Assembly: GCA_039818825.1 (NCBI GenBank)
Contig: JBCBTD010000002.1
Span: 1 to 64,000, forward strand
Reading direction: 5' to 3'
Origin: JBCBTD01 sp039818825
GTDB lineage: Bacteria; Pseudomonadota; Alphaproteobacteria; Geminicoccales; Geminicoccaceae
DNA: 64,000 bases
Shown here piece by piece: positions 44,034 through 51,408 of this stretch. The notes beneath the pieces are model-generated. The model ran no database searches. It was not told the DNA's origin and saw nothing but the letters and a program-made list of their open reading frames with translations. The number at the start of each line of letters is the position of its first letter. Position 1 is the stretch's first letter. A program made the position numbers and the translations under genes.

Positions 44034-45407
44034 ATGACTGCGAAGCTCATTCCGGTCGGTTTCGTGCCGGTGCCCAGTGACGCTTATCGCCGCCACCGTA
44101 AGACCCGAGAGGCCACCGTCGAGCCGGGAAAGCCGCGCGTCGCGCCAACCATTCCGGTCCCCCGGCCGACGACGCCGTTGCCGGCGAGCGTGAGCGGGTC
44201 GAGAGTGCTGATCTACAAACAGGACCCGACCGTCACGGAGATCGGTGTCCGCAAATGCTATCTGCCCGGACCGGTGGTCGCGGGACCGGGCGACGCGCGC
44301 ATCGTCAACGGAACGCCAGGCTTGCCGGCAGTGAGCGCCAACATGTTCGGCGATTTCATCCAACAGCCGGATACGCCGGAGTTCGACGCGGTCCACACCT
44401 TTGCCGTCGTTCGGCAAACGTTGACCATGTATCAGCGCGCATTGGGTGACCAGGCGCCGGCGCCGCTGCCCTGGGCGTGGAACTCGGTCACCGATACGCG
44501 TCCGTTGGAGGTCTTTCCCCACGGTCTGCCGGATACGATGAACGCGTTCTACAGCCGCACGGACCGGGCGCTCAAGTTCGGTCACTTCGTCGCCGACGAC
44601 GACGGCCGGCGCGTGCACACGTGCCGCTCGTTCGACATCGTCGCCCACGAGTGCGGCCACGCCATCTTGGATGGGCTCAAGCCCGACTGGATCCTTTTCG
44701 GTCAGCCGCCGCAGACTGGTGGGCTCCACGAGTCCTTCGGCGATTTGACCGCGATCTTCTTGACCCTGGCGCAGCATGATCAGGTCGAAGCGGTCGTCGC
44801 CCAGACCAAGGCGGATCTCCACAACAAAACGTTCCTCGCCGACGTTGCCGAAGAGTTCGGTCTGGCTCTCGGGCGGCCCAACGGTCTGCGGAACGCCGAC
44901 AACGATCTGACGCTCAGCCAAACCGGGACGCAGGTCCATGCCATCTCGCAGGTCATGACCGGCGCCGTCTACGACATCCTTGCCGACATCGTCGCTTTCG
45001 AGCGCCGGCCGTTTCTCCGCGACGACGCGACGGTGCTCCACGAAGTCGGGGCTTACCTTTGCTCGTTGGTCGTTCGCTCGATCATCAGAGCACCGGACAA
45101 CGGGGCCACTTATGCCGACGTTGCCAACCAAATGCTCGCCATCTGCGCGGAAGACGGCAAGCCAACGGCGTATCTGAACGCCATCCGCAATCGGTTTGCG
45201 GTGCGCGAAGTCGTGACGACCGAGGAAGCGCTGACGGCCGCTGTGGAGGCCGGAACGCGGTTGGCGGTGGGTATGTCCGACGGTGAGAGGGCAGTCCAAG
45301 ATCGGCGGGCCTGCTGCGGTACGATGAACGCGCCGGAGTTCTGCGGCATGGCGGCTTGGTTCGATGCGGAGTTGACAGCGCTTCGCGCGTGTTTCTCGAC
45401 GTCCTGA
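44034..45407 (+). CDS. Thermolysin-fold (M4-like) zinc metalloprotease without signal peptide
   Basis: 457 residues. The zinc site is VAHECGHAI (His205, His209), GGLHESFGDL supplies the third ligand (Glu233), and GTQVHAISQVMTGAVYDIL matches the thermolysin V-H-x-x-S segment with catalytic His302. No export signal is present; a proline-rich N-terminal 60 residues may be a propeptide. Protealysin-like M4 proteases are also made without a signal peptide. ATG at 44034 follows GGGGAGGAAG. A small inhibitor-like gene follows. Confidence 0.85.
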   Translation: MTAKLIPVGFVPVPSDAYRRHRKTREATVEPGKPRVAPTIPVPRPTTPLPASVSGSRVLIYKQDPTVTEIGVRKCYLPGPVVAGPGDARIVNGTPGLPAVSANMFGDFIQQPDTPEFDAVHTFAVVRQTLTMYQRALGDQAPAPLPWAWNSVTDTRPLEVFPHGLPDTMNAFYSRTDRALKFGHFVADDDGRRVHTCRSFDIVAHECGHAILDGLKPDWILFGQPPQTGGLHESFGDLTAIFLTLAQHDQVEAVVAQTKADLHNKTFLADVAEEFGLALGRPNGLRNADNDLTLSQTGTQVHAISQVMTGAVYDILADIVAFERRPFLRDDATVLHEVGAYLCSLVVRSIIRAPDNGATYADVANQMLAICAEDGKPTAYLNAIRNRFAVREVVTTEEALTAAVEAGTRLAVGMSDGERAVQDRRACCGTMNAPEFCGMAAWFDAELTALRACFSTS

Positions 45408-45412
45408 ACAGG

Positions 45413-45445
45413 GGGCACCGGCGGCTCCTGCAGCCGCCGGTGCCC
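45413..45445 (+). repeat. Perfect 14-bp hairpin between protease and inhibitor genes
   Basis: GGGCACCGGCGGCT, a 5-base loop, AGCCGCCGGTGCCC. It starts five bases after the protease stop and ends 22 bases before the next start. No T run follows, so it is not a simple terminator. It could stabilise the upstream mRNA, attenuate, or set the protease-to-inhibitor ratio. Confidence 0.8.
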
Positions 45446-45467
45446 GTCGTCATCGGAAGGGCAGGCC

Positions 45468-45770
45468 ATGCGCATCACGATCCATCGTCGAGGCGGCTTT
45501 GCAGGCATCGACGAGCTGGTCGCCGACTTGGAGACCGGGGCGTTGACGGAGACCGACCGCGAGATGGCCGAGACTGCCGTCCGGCACCTCGGGTTCTTCG
45601 GCTTGGCGCCGACACCGGCGGACGAGATGATCGGCGCCGACATGCTCCGCACCGAACTCACTGTCGAAGACGCCGATCGCGTTCATCGCGTAGCCTATAC
45701 CGATCAGAGCGGTAACGCTGCAGAGCCGCTCCGCCGGTTCGTCGAGCGCATCAAAGCCGTCGCTCGTTGA
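45468..45770 (+). CDS. Probable emfourin-type protease inhibitor
   Basis: 100 residues. The N-terminus RITIHRRGGFAGI, an Asp-Met-x-x-Thr/Tyr strand (GADMLRTELTVED), and the C-terminal PLRRFVERIKAVAR fit the emfourin pattern known beside protealysin genes, where the small protein binds and blocks the M4 protease. The assignment rests on my recall of the family and on the immediate position after an M4-like gene. The stop overlaps the next start in TTGA. Confidence 0.72.
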   Translation: MRITIHRRGGFAGIDELVADLETGALTETDREMAETAVRHLGFFGLAPTPADEMIGADMLRTELTVEDADRVHRVAYTDQSGNAAEPLRRFVERIKAVAR

Positions 45771-46138
45771 GCCCCGCGCGATTGGTCTTGGCACTTGTGG
45801 TCGCACTCGCCCCGGCTGCTTGGGCAGAGCCGGGCGTCGAGCTGCGGTTGGCGCTGAGTGAGGTCCTGAAGCCGGGTGATGGCCTGCCGAGCGTGCGGTT
45901 CGTCGGTGTCACCGAGGATTCCCGTTGCCCCGCGCATGCGGTCTGCGTCTGGCAGGGCCGCGCCGACGTCGTCATCGACGTCGAGGGCGCGGGACGCGTC
46001 GAGCTGTCGACTGAAGAGCGCGGCCGGTGGTGGGATGCGGGCCGTTGGATGGTTCAGCTCGAGTCGCTCCGACCGTTACCCGATCCGAGCGGCCCGCCGC
46101 CCGACTACGTCCTGACGATACGGATCGCCACCCGCTGA
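45767..46138 (+). CDS. Secreted hypothetical protein coupled to the inhibitor gene
   Basis: 123 residues. A signal peptide (ARLVLALVVALAPAAWA) is followed by a small beta domain with DSRCPAHAVCVWQGRADVVI, a two-Cys motif of a widespread uncharacterised family. TTG at 45767 overlaps the previous stop, so it belongs to the protease/inhibitor operon, although export separates it from them. Confidence 0.72.
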   Translation: MSPARLVLALVVALAPAAWAEPGVELRLALSEVLKPGDGLPSVRFVGVTEDSRCPAHAVCVWQGRADVVIDVEGAGRVELSTEERGRWWDAGRWMVQLESLRPLPDPSGPPPDYVLTIRIATR

Positions 46139-46187
46139 CCCGGCGCCCCCGACACTGCTCCGGCGCTGCGGCGCCGACGATCGCCAC

Positions 46188-46859
46188 TCACCCATGCGAG
46201 CGCAGGTCCGAGGTCGCCAGCCGGCCATCGGCCAGATGGACGCTGCGCGTGGCCATCCGCGCCCGAAACCCGGCATCGTGGGAGACGACGATCATCGCCT
46301 GGGGCAGGTCGAGCAGGATGCTGGCCAAGCGGGCTTCGTTGGCTTCGTCAAGCCCACCGGTCGGCTCGTCCAAGAGCAGCACGTCGGGCGCCATCGCCAG
46401 CACCGCGGCGAGGGCCACCAACCGCTTCTCGCCGCCGGAGAGCTTGTGGGTGATCCGGTCGCGCAGGTGCATGAGGTCCATCTGGGCGAGCACGTCGTCG
46501 ACGATGGCGAGCGCCTGCCCGCGGTCGCGCCCGAGGTTGAGCGGCCCGAACGCCACGTCCTCGGCCACGGTCGGGCAAAAGAGCTGGTCGTCCGGGTCCT
46601 GGAACACCAGACCGCAACGGCGGCGCACCTCGTGGAAGTCCGCCTCCAGACGGCGCTCGGTCCCGAAGGCGACGACGCGGCCACCGCCAGGCTTCAGCAG
46701 GCCGACGACCATGCGGAGCAGTGTGCTCTTGCCCGCACCGTTCGCGCCGGTGACGCAAAGCCGCTCGCCGGCATGGAGCTGCAACGTCGCGCCCGAGAGG
46801 ACGTTCGGTCGGCCGGGATAGGCGAAATGGAGATCCTCGAGGTCAAGCAATGCCGGCAA
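46188..46859 (-). CDS. cbiO: ECF transporter ATPase, cobalt/nickel type
   Basis: 223 residues. Walker A GANGAGKSTLLR, Q-loop FQDPDDQLFCPTVAEDVAFGPLN (the CbiO-type D-P-D-D-Q-L-F), signature LSGGEKRLVALAAVL, Walker B LLLDEPTGGLD, H-loop VSHDAGF. Powers metal uptake with CbiQ and the S component. TTG at 46859 follows GGAAG at six bases and gives PALLDLEDLHFAYPG. It overlaps the cbiQ 3' end by 17 bases. Last gene of the operon. Confidence 0.93.
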   Translation of the reverse strand: MPALLDLEDLHFAYPGRPNVLSGATLQLHAGERLCVTGANGAGKSTLLRMVVGLLKPGGGRVVAFGTERRLEADFHEVRRRCGLVFQDPDDQLFCPTVAEDVAFGPLNLGRDRGQALAIVDDVLAQMDLMHLRDRITHKLSGGEKRLVALAAVLAMAPDVLLLDEPTGGLDEANEARLASILLDLPQAMIVVSHDAGFRARMATRSVHLADGRLATSDLRSHG

Positions 46860-47640
46860 CGGCGACTTCCAAGAGATGCAGGCCGAAGACCGTGGCGACG
46901 AGCAAGGCGGCAAACGCCGCATCCCTCGGACCGAAGGCGAAGTTGTCGAGCAAGGGCAGGCGGCCATCGAAGCCGCGGCACTTCATGGCATCGAGGATAC
47001 GCTCCGAGCGTTCGATGGCGCGCACCAGCATCATCCCCACCAGATAGCCGAACGTGCGGTAGGTGTGGCGGCTGTTGCGCGGCCGAAATCCCCGGGTCTT
47101 CATCGACGCCCGCAGCCGGCCGTACTCCTGGTGCAGCACGCCGACATAGCGAACGGTGAACATCAAGAGGTGGACCAGCGCCACCGGGACCCTCAGGCGA
47201 TGCAGCGCGTGGCCGAGTGTGACCGGCTCCATGGTACCGACCAGAGCCATGAGCATCAGCACGATGGCATTGGCCTTGAGCGCGATCTCGATCGCCTGAC
47301 GAAGGCCCTCGATGCTGGCCGGCCAGCCGAACACGTGGACGAACGGCGTGCCCGGCACGGTGAACGGCAGCATCACCAACATGAAGACGATGAAGCTGTC
47401 CATCGCCGCCATCCGCCGCAAGGTGGCCCCGGCCGGCAGCTTGGCGGTCAGCATCACCAGGACCGACAGGGCCAGGGCCACACACAGGACGACGAGGTCG
47501 CTCAAGCCGATGACCGCCGCAGCGAAGACCACGGCACCCAGGATGCGCGCGCGGGGATCGATCAGGCCGACCGGGCCGTGGTCGTCGTCGATTTCGGCCT
47601 CGTGCAACGTGCCGCGTTCGACGCGTGCGAGATGCCCCAT
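46843..47640 (-). CDS. cbiQ: ECF transporter transmembrane component, cobalt/nickel type
   Basis: 265 residues, about six helices. The coupling motifs SMKTRGFRPR and DAMKCRGFDGR are the two A-R-G-type helices of ECF T components. It links the ATPase to NikM/CbiM. Length and SERILDAMKCRGF match CbiQ/NikQ. Lies three bases after the NikL-like stop. Confidence 0.92.
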   Translation of the reverse strand: MGHLARVERGTLHEAEIDDDHGPVGLIDPRARILGAVVFAAAVIGLSDLVVLCVALALSVLVMLTAKLPAGATLRRMAAMDSFIVFMLVMLPFTVPGTPFVHVFGWPASIEGLRQAIEIALKANAIVLMLMALVGTMEPVTLGHALHRLRVPVALVHLLMFTVRYVGVLHQEYGRLRASMKTRGFRPRNSRHTYRTFGYLVGMMLVRAIERSERILDAMKCRGFDGRLPLLDNFAFGPRDAAFAALLVATVFGLHLLEVAVAGIA

Positions 47641-47643
47641 CGC

Positions 47644-48246
47644 TCAGCTCTTCCCGAGCTTGCGGCGCGCCGCGATGAAGTAGCCGACGCCGAAGATCCC
47701 GACGATGTAGCCGATACCGCCGAGAATCGTCTGCAGATCGTTCTTCTCCTTGTAGGCGGCAATCTCGCGGCGGAGCGGCCGCAGCTCGTTGCGAACGATC
47801 TCGGCGATCGCAGCCCGCTCGGTGTCGCCGAAGCTCCAGCCTTCTGCTGTCGGCGTTGCCGGCACCGCGATGGCGCCCGGCGCCGGGGCGGCTCGGGCGC
47901 CGGGCGCCGACACCTCGCCGACGCTCGGCGGCAACGCGTCCGCCGCCAAATGCACCTCGGCGACGTGGCCGGCGCCGAGGTCGGCACGGAAGACGTGGGT
48001 CACCCGCGCCGTCGGCCGAAAGACGAAAAAGCCGTCGCCGTCGGTCAGCACCTCACCGAGTTTGGTGCCGTCGTGATCAAACACCTCGACCGGGATGTCG
48101 GCGGCCATCTCACCATTGGAGAAGCCGATCTCGCCCTCGATCACCTCACCGCTGACGAACACCGAGGCGATGACCTTGTGAGCGGCGGCGGGCGCCGAGA
48201 ACACCAGGGCCAACGCCAGCATCGCCAGGAACGGCCACGGCCTCAC
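47644..48246 (-). CDS. NikL-like accessory component of the metal ECF transporter
   Basis: 200 residues. Signal peptide (FLAMLALALVFSAPAAAHKV), then a carboxypeptidase-regulatory-like beta domain (VFDHDGTKLGEVLTDGDGFFVFRP), an Ala/Pro linker, and a C-terminal helix TILGGIGYIVGIFGVGYF. This layout is that of NikL, which replaces CbiN in some Ni/Co systems. GTG at 48246 overlaps the NikM stop in GTGA. Its role is to complete the transport complex. Confidence 0.82.
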   Translation of the reverse strand: MRPWPFLAMLALALVFSAPAAAHKVIASVFVSGEVIEGEIGFSNGEMAADIPVEVFDHDGTKLGEVLTDGDGFFVFRPTARVTHVFRADLGAGHVAEVHLAADALPPSVGEVSAPGARAAPAPGAIAVPATPTAEGWSFGDTERAAIAEIVRNELRPLRREIAAYKEKNDLQTILGGIGYIVGIFGVGYFIAARRKLGKS

Positions 48247-48872
48247 GTGACCTGCTCCGCGGTGCGTGCGGTGATCGTCCCGAACAGCTCCGGCTTGACC
48301 CGATGCGCCAGATAGACGGCCGCGCCGGTCAAGAGTCCCTCGATGATCATCACCGGGATGTGGGCGAAGAACACGAGCTTCGCGGCCGGCACGAACTCGT
48401 CGCCCGTCAGCGCCAGGGCGATGGCGACCAGCACCGTCGTCAAGGCGATGGCGAGCGCGCCGCCGACGGCTCCCCAGACGGCGGCGACCGTCGCCGACGG
48501 TGAGGCGACACCGTGGCGGCAGACGTAGTAGACGGCGACCGCTGGCAGGGCGATCGCGACGGTGTTGACGCCGAGCACCGTCAGCCCGCCGAAGCCGAAG
48601 AACACCGCCTGCAACAAGAGCCCGACGAACAGTGCCGGGAACGCCGCCCATCCCAGCACCAGCCCAGCGAGGCCGTTCATGATCAGGTGCACGCTCGACG
48701 GGCCGAGCGGCACGTGGATCAGGGACGCCACGAAGAACGTGGCGCTGAGCACGCCCGCCGCTGGGATTTTCTCCAGCGGCAGCGTTCGGAGGCCCATGCC
48801 GATTCCGGCTGCGGCGAGGGCCAAGCCCCCGACCACCACCTCGGTCGACAAGGCGCCGTCGACGATGTGCAT
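48243..48872 (-). CDS. cbiM: ECF metal-binding S component, CbiM/NikM family
   Basis: 209 residues, about seven helices. It begins MHIVDG, in which the amino terminus and His2 bind the metal in this family. LIHVPLGPSSVHLIMNGLAGLVLGW and AKLVFFAHIPVMIIEGLLTGAAV are the signature segments. It captures Co(II) or Ni(II). The riboswitch upstream of the operon favours cobalt, while the NikK/NikL-like partners would fit nickel. Confidence 0.93.
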   Translation of the reverse strand: MHIVDGALSTEVVVGGLALAAAGIGMGLRTLPLEKIPAAGVLSATFFVASLIHVPLGPSSVHLIMNGLAGLVLGWAAFPALFVGLLLQAVFFGFGGLTVLGVNTVAIALPAVAVYYVCRHGVASPSATVAAVWGAVGGALAIALTTVLVAIALALTGDEFVPAAKLVFFAHIPVMIIEGLLTGAAVYLAHRVKPELFGTITARTAEQVT

Positions 48873-48909
48873 GGCCCCCTCCGTCAGGTCTTCGGTCGGC
48901 GCAACGGCG

Positions 48910-49704
48910 TCATTCGACGTCGTAGGCGCGGACCCAAAGCACCGCGTCCTGGCTCAGTTCCTTGCCCTCGTGCTCGGTATCTGGCCCGGCGCCGAGCGCG
49001 GCGAAACCCCAGAACCCGGCGCGCGGGATGCCGAAGGTGAAATAGCCGTCGTCGTCGGCGATTGCGACCACGGCGCCGCCGGGCATTGGTGAGGCCTGGG
49101 GTTCGGCCGGCCGATTGGCGTCCATCATCGGTTCGGCGGCCATGAATTCGATCTCGATCTCGGCGCCGGGCACTGGCTCACCTTCGGCGACGACCCGTCC
49201 CGTGAAGGTCGAGCCGGCGATGACGTTGGTCGGCCGGTTCATCGGCAGGATCTCCACCGGCAGGCCCACCGGCTCCATCCAGTCGGTCGGGATCTCGTTT
49301 CTGGTCAGAAAGCTCTTGGTGAGCTGCTGGATGTAGATGTCCTCGCTTTCCTCGTAGTAGGGCGCTGGGACGACCACGAGCACGTAGTCCCCGCTGCGTC
49401 GCATCGGCAGGAAGGCGTCGAACGCAGCGGCGCTGTTGCTGGCGCCTTCGAACGTCAGCGGCTTCAAGGTCTCCATGAGGTCGATCCGTTCGCCGCGGTG
49501 CACGGCGAAGAACGCCTCGGGCGCGCCCATGTCCATGACGTGGCCGTTCTCGAAGGGATGCCAGAACACCAGCTTCAGCGGCACGTCGCCAGGCTCGGTC
49601 AGGTTGACCTCGGGCGTGTAGACGAGCTGAAAATGTGCGGCGACCGGCAAGGGTGCCAGGCAAGCCGCGATCGTCGTAGCCAGGACGTGGTGGCGAAACG
49701 CCAT
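48910..49704 (-). CDS. DUF4198 periplasmic protein, NikK-like
   Basis: 264 residues. Signal peptide (VLATTIAACLAPLPVAAHF), with AHFQLVYTPEVNLTEPGDVPLKLVFWHPFENGHVM and VIAGSTFTGRVVAEGEPVPGAEIEIE and DDDGYFTFGIPRAGFWGF. DUF4198 proteins (NikK) accompany NikMLQO systems and probably bind metal in the periplasm; His-rich N-terminal AHFQ and FWHPFENGH are candidate ligands. First gene of the operon, directly after a riboswitch terminator. ATG at 49704 follows GGGAG. Confidence 0.87.
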   Translation of the reverse strand: MAFRHHVLATTIAACLAPLPVAAHFQLVYTPEVNLTEPGDVPLKLVFWHPFENGHVMDMGAPEAFFAVHRGERIDLMETLKPLTFEGASNSAAAFDAFLPMRRSGDYVLVVVPAPYYEESEDIYIQQLTKSFLTRNEIPTDWMEPVGLPVEILPMNRPTNVIAGSTFTGRVVAEGEPVPGAEIEIEFMAAEPMMDANRPAEPQASPMPGGAVVAIADDDGYFTFGIPRAGFWGFAALGAGPDTEHEGKELSQDAVLWVRAYDVE

Positions 49705-49718
49705 CGTTCGTCGCTCCC

Positions 49719-49747
49719 AAAAGCCCGCACGCTACCCCGCGGCGGGC
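49719..49747 (-). terminator. Riboswitch-controlled terminator before the metal-uptake operon
   Basis: On the minus strand GCCCGC, a 13-base loop, GCGGGC is followed by TTTT. The stem lies 15-43 bases before the first start codon and just upstream of its ribosome-binding site, the usual place for an expression platform. Confidence 0.68.
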
Positions 49748-49869
49748 ACCTCGCTTCGGGAGACGGGGTGTTCGAGGCGTCGGGAGACGGGGACCGAAGT
49801 GGCCGGGCTCCCACCGCCCGACGCGCACCCCGGCGCCCGACCGTGATGGCGGGGCCGACCGAGATCGAC

Positions 49870-50092
49870 CGCGCCTGTCGGGGGCAGGTCTCCTGGCTCG
49901 CGGGTCGCTGCGTGGGCCGTGCCTTCCCAGCGCCGTCGGCTCCTCGGGGAGCGCTTGGCGCCAGTGGCTGCGGTTCGGCCGTGCTCGCCGCTCACAGTTG
50001 CGGGGGCAGCCGTGGCTTCGGCCCCAAAAAGGCCCCACCACGTTCCCTTTTCATCCCGCCGGCCACCGCCGCCGGGAACCACCGACACTATT
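49870..50092 (-). promoter_or_regulatory. Cobalamin riboswitch
   Basis: Read on the minus strand, the B12 box AGCCAGGAGACCTGCC is present at 49883-49898. Upstream are the other conserved blocks: GGGATGAAAAGGGAACGTGG, GCTGCCCCCGCAACTGTGAG and AGCCACTGG. The order and spacing match the Rfam cobalamin class. It should reduce transcription of the downstream metal operon when adenosylcobalamin is plentiful, which points to cobalt as substrate. Confidence 0.95.
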
Positions 50093-50579
50093 GAGGAGGC
50101 GCCGTTCGTCGCACCCTGTCAATCGGGCGAAGGGACGACGTGCCGAGGCAGCCGCGGGTCGGTGGCGCACCGTGGGTCGACGGATCGGGCGCTCGGTTCT
50201 GCCGGGACCGGAAGGTGGGCCTTCCTTGCTCTTCGATGCAGTCGCGAGCGCACAGCACCGATCACGCACGGCGCTGCTCCACTGGAGGTGGTGGAAGCGC
50301 CGACCCGGCGCGAGCGGAGGCGAGACCCGGGCACCACGGAAAAAACTGCGGCCATGTGCCGAATGTCACAGGCAGGTGCCGGGCAGCGGCCTATGCAGGA
50401 TGTGCAAACGAAATCGCTGACGAGCGCCACCGCGTACCGCACAGGAGCCATGGATAGCGTTGTAGTTGAGTGTCCCGATCGCCGATGATGTCATCGCCGA
50501 TCGTTCGGACATCCCACTCACCGCCATCGCCCGCGAACCGTGCATCGCCTCGTTCGTCGCCAGTCTGGAGCCTGTCATC
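50093..50579. other. Intergenic region between riboswitch and CTERM gene, with an inverted repeat
   Basis: About 490 bases with no convincing gene. It should hold the divergent promoters of the metal operon and the CTERM gene. At 50471-50511 the arms TGTCC...CGATCG.CGATGA and their complement form an inverted repeat of about 18 bases with one mismatch and a 3-base bulge, centred near 50489. A-run GGAAAAAACTGCGG near 50338 is the most AT-rich point. Confidence 0.6.
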
Positions 50580-51092
50580 ATGAAGTTCACCGCCATCATT
50601 ACCTCGGCGATCGCGTTCGGACTGGCGTTCGGCGCCGTCGGCGACGCCGATGCGAAGGCCACCTACAACGACCCTACGGCCAACGTCCGCGTCGACTCCA
50701 GCTTCGTCGACGTCGGTGACCGCGCCTCGACCTACCAGTTCTCGTCGGTCGACACGTTCCTGGGCACCAAGTGGATCGGCGGCGGCAAGCGTCCGGCGGA
50801 CCTCAAGGCGATCCTGAACGCCGACACCGGCAACTCGCGCCTCGACACCGAGGGTGAGCTGGCCGCGTTCCTCGAGGCCGTGTACGCCGGCACCGGCTCG
50901 TTCGCCAATCTCGGTGAAGAGGACGGCGCGCTGATGTTCTCCGTGACCAACAAGCGTGGCACGGCCGACCTCTTCAGCGTCGCCGGTGTCAGCCAGGTGC
51001 CGATCCCCGGTGCGGCGTGGCTGTTGATCTCCGGCGTTGCCGGTCTCGCCTACGCCCGTCGCCGCCGCGCCGCGCAGCAGGCCGCTGCCTGA
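50580..51092 (+). CDS. Small secreted protein with VPxPA/PEP-CTERM-type sorting tail
   Basis: 170 residues. Signal peptide (FTAIITSAIAFGLAFGAVGDADA), a short beta-rich mature part with ANVRVDSSFVDVGDRAS and LKAILNADTGNSRLDTEGEL, and a terminal VPIPGAAWLLISGVAGLAYARRRR. The tail is the same class as that of the protein at 13358, though the mature regions are unrelated. ATG at 50580 follows GGAG. A strong terminator follows. Confidence 0.84.
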   Translation: MKFTAIITSAIAFGLAFGAVGDADAKATYNDPTANVRVDSSFVDVGDRASTYQFSSVDTFLGTKWIGGGKRPADLKAILNADTGNSRLDTEGELAAFLEAVYAGTGSFANLGEEDGALMFSVTNKRGTADLFSVAGVSQVPIPGAAWLLISGVAGLAYARRRRAAQQAAA

Positions 51093-51119
51093 CGGCGCCA
51101 CCAACCCCGTTCCCCAGGG

Positions 51120-51153
51120 GCGGCCCCGGCCATCGTGCCGGGGCCGCTTTCTT
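51120..51153 (+). terminator. Intrinsic terminator after the CTERM gene
   Basis: GCGGCCCCGGC, six bases, GCCGGGGCCGC is a perfect 11-bp stem followed by TTTCTT. It lies 28 bases after the stop codon. Confidence 0.88.
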
Positions 51154-51246
51154 GATCGAGGCGCTGCAGAGCGCCCGCCGCTAACCGGATCTTCACCCGA
51201 TCGGCCGACGCTCCGCGGTGGTCCCCATGCCCTCGGAGCTGCCGCC

Positions 51247-51315
51247 ATGAACCGGCCCATCGCCCCGCTCGCCACCCTCGTCCTGTTCATGCTGGCCGTC
51301 GCGCTGGCCGCCTGA
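51247..51315 (+). CDS. Possible 22-residue membrane peptide
   Basis: MNRPIAPLATLVLFMLAVAL then AA and stop. A GGAG lies eight bases upstream. One hydrophobic helix, as in many small bacterial membrane peptides. It lies in the 315-bp gap between the terminator and the caspase gene. Coding status is uncertain. Confidence 0.3.
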   Translation: MNRPIAPLATLVLFMLAVALAA

Positions 51316-51408
51316 TCGCGGCCGTCCACGCCCGGCCGCGCTGCCCTTCCGGTTGCCGCCGATCACCCATCGTGTTACGGCCTCGTCATTCTTCGAGGAG
51401 TGACGGCC

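Noticed and set aside
43896..45299. 467-codon minus-strand frame over the metalloprotease
   Set aside because: No motif, while the plus strand has zinc-site residues, a strong ribosome-binding site and an operon.
46876..48315. 479-codon plus-strand frame over cbiQ and the NikL-like gene
   Set aside because: Same His/Asp/Arg-rich shadow pattern opposite membrane-protein genes.
49755..49800. Repeated GGGAGACGGGG considered as a mobile repeat or CRISPR-like unit
   Set aside because: Only two copies, in the riboswitch leader; too few and too short for an array, though they could contribute to the expression platform.
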